DNA of 64,000 bases from CAVSWT01 sp963731745 (GTDB lineage: Bacteria > Bacteroidota > Ignavibacteria > Ignavibacteriales > Ignavibacteriaceae), in assembly GCA_963731745.1 (NCBI GenBank), contig CAVSWT010000006.1:102717-166716 (forward strand), given 5' to 3'. The position numbers and the translations under genes were made by a program. The notes beneath the pieces are model-generated. The model saw only the letters and a list, made by a program, of their open reading frames with translations, was not told the DNA's origin and made no database searches. Positions 62,322 to 64,000 of this stretch are shown piece after piece. The number at the start of each line of letters is the position of its first letter. Position 1 is the first letter of the stretch.

Positions 62322-63349
62322 GTAATAATGATTCTTATTTTTATTTGGTAAAAATCGTTTTGTAATGTTTTCGAAAAAGTATTTATCATGATAAATTAGA
62401 TCAAGTCGTTTTAATGTAGCCGAAATACCGATACCAGAATTTTCTTCTTTATCATTTGTTTTAACCTCTTCACCCAGACTATTTTTTACAATAAACAACG
62501 AAATTCTCACCGATTACCTGTAAATCTATTTGAATCCAAATTTTAATGATTGTATGTATTTCTCGAATGCTTAAACGCGTTTTTTCAATAAATACAATCA
62601 GCAGCATGGGAGGAATACTGATATTATCAATATTGTTTTTTCCGAATATTTGTTTCTAAAGAAAGTCTTTTTTCTAAAACGTGTCTTCACCTCCAGAGTA
62701 ATTTTCAGTGTATCTAATTCTTCGATGAGCGGGAATAAGATTTTCTTTTGATCCATATACTGAATAGCGTAGTAAGCCTGATAATTTAAGCAATAAGCCC
62801 GGTGTTTTTTTAGGGTCTGCAATTGAGATCTTTGTATATGTTATTTAAGACATTGAAAATAAAATGCGGACTTAATTGAGAACTTAAAAATTGCAATTCA
62901 CTTTCTTTTCTATGTTGCTTTTCTAGATCCCTTCTTTGAGTTGCCTCATGATAGTACTTCTGTGTAATGGAAATGGAATAAGCCTAAGGAATAGAAGATT
63001 AAAACAAAAAACAAAACAGTTACAGATACAACTAAAGTGCGGTTGTTAGTAATAAGCTTTGCTCCTGCAATACCAAAGAGCAATAAGTATAAGTATAAGC
63101 AGCAATGAATATAAAAAAAACTTTCTGTACTTTCTGACAACAACCATTTTTTACCGCTCCATCGCCCAAAGAAGACAGGCTGGAGCAAAAAACACACTAT
63201 AGAGAAGTATATTATAAATTTTTGCGATGAAGCTGTCGCTTAATACAGCAGGTAAACTGAATAATAACAGAAATAACATAATAAATACGGCATGAATTAT
63301 ACCCTGTAGCTTTCAAAAAACTCTTTAATATATTTTCAATTTGTTTCAT
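62318..63349 (-). pseudogene. LytS-type sensor histidine kinase, broken by frameshifts
   Basis: Pieces in order are 'MKQIENILKSFLKATG' (ATG 63349), membrane segments including 'LYLLLFGIAGAKLITNNRTL', the His-kinase box 'LQFLSSQLSPHFIFNVLNN' near 62870, 'RAYCLNYQAYYAIQYMDQKK' and the ATP-site 'NSGIGISATLKRLDLIYHD'. The stop probably overlaps the regulator ATG as ATGA. At least four frame changes separate these parts, so the kinase should be dead if the sequence is correct. Confidence 0.8.
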
Positions 63350-63562
63350 ATGTGAATTTGTCTATTTCTGTTCAAATAACAAAAAGAATTTGACAAACAT
63401 TATGTAATCAATGTCTAAGTATCTAAATTATGATGATGAAAGATTAGTCATGTATAATCGATTTTCTGTCATTGATTAAACCGTATATAAAAATACATTC
63501 TTTTTATGTTTATCAAATCAAATTATATTGCCTATCAGTTTCAACAACAAAAATTTATAAAT

Positions 63563-64000
63563 ATGAACAACCTTAATGAATTTATTATTGAAACCCGGAA
63601 TCTTGAATTTGGATTTAATAGGAAAGAAAGGACACTTAAAAATATAAATTTACAAGTTGAGCGAGGTTCTATATATGGTTTTTTAGGTCCAAATGGCGCA
63701 GGAAAAACAACCACAATTCGATTATTGATGGGATTGTTAAACGATAAAAAAAATTCGATCTAGCTTTTTGGGAAAGACCTTTTGCATAGTAGATTAGAAA
63801 TATTTTCAAATGTCGGGGTGTTAATAGAACAACCTTCATTGTACGAACATATTTCAGGATACGACATTCTTGAGATTACAAGGATAATTAAAAAAGTCAA
63901 AAAACCGATCACCATGTAAAATTTAAGTTAGTTAATCTCTCAGATGCAGCACATAAAAAAGTAAAAGCATAAGACCAACGTAGTCTTAGTAGATTATATA
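63563..64000 (+). pseudogene. ABC transporter ATP-binding protein (BcrA-like), interrupted and cut by window edge
   Basis: The start at ATG 63563 gives 'EFIIETRNLEFGFNRKERTL' and Walker A 'YGFLGPNGAGKTTTIRLLMG'. A TAG at 63761-63763 interrupts the frame, after which the same frame continues 'LFGKDLLHSRLEIFSNVGVL' and 'IEQPSLYEHISGYDILEITR'. A later frame change near 63900 precedes 'LVNLSDAAHKKVKA'. These are normal parts of a bacitracin-export-type ATPase, so the gene carries a nonsense codon plus a frameshift. Confidence 0.8.

Noticed and set aside
1..64000. tRNA or rRNA genes
   Set aside because: Intergenic regions were read for cloverleaf arms and rRNA signatures and none was convincing.

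Overview
The window looks like an AT-rich chromosome segment from the Ignavibacteria/Bacteroidota-Chlorobi side of the tree. The evidence is two secreted proteins ending in the type IX secretion sorting domain (motif 'YPNPFNP'), AT-rich coding with AAGGAG-type ribosome sites, and dispersed 'GATTCCGGATC..GTCCGGAATGAC' palindromes. No rRNA, tRNA or CRISPR array was found.

Left part (1-21.1 kb) is well preserved and looks like a stress and respiration island. It holds a YciF-like ferritin fold protein, DUF2630 and lmo0937-type small proteins, an ASRT-family protein, a Na+/H+ antiporter with a PPC-domain partner, a large FAD/Fe-S 2-hydroxyacid dehydrogenase, an enolase-superfamily enzyme, a VKOR/SPW membrane protein, a membrane-tailed SDR and a pyruvate-oxidase-like ThDP enzyme. 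Facing these is an operon for a cytochrome oxidase (coxB, ctaD, ctaE, ctaG, small membrane subunit), followed by a Rieske protein and a b6-type cytochrome b with a fused cytochrome c domain. A GH15 glucoamylase/trehalase-like gene follows. A GGTGA-N6-TCACC (CRP/FNR-like) palindrome lies about 150 bp upstream of two genes here.

Middle part (21.1-35.8 kb) is repeat-rich. Two paralogous T9SS-secreted proteins share an N-terminal domain, and each is followed by a terminator and then an array of palindromic repeats with a period of about 77-79 bp. The larger protein seems to start at ATT. Near them are two members of an unrecognised small-protein family, a duplicated and decayed 98-aa gene, several unrelated palindrome families, a beta-helix secreted protein and an intact IS256-family element.

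30.7-55.9 kb (minus strand, apart from the plus-strand beta-helix gene and the IS) is an extracellular or O-polysaccharide locus. It contains SLBB export protein, Wzc-like tyrosine kinase, GDP-mannose dehydratase, Wzy, Wzx, cupins, methyltransferase, DegT aminotransferase, glycosyltransferases, and a CDP-glucose to CDP-6-deoxyhexose route (rfbF, rfbG, cupin epimerase, SDR). It ends with a DUF354 protein, Gfo/Idh oxidoreductase, AKR-like protein and a priming sugar transferase. At least ten of these genes carry frameshifts, often one base in a short homopolymer. This is either real decay or local sequence error.

55.9-64 kb starts with an empty leader holding a duplicated 60-bp element. It continues with two small membrane/secreted gene pairs of unknown function, an XRE/DUF2975 pair with palindromic operators, unknown genes, and a broken LytS/LytR-type two-component system beside a broken ABC transporter ATPase.
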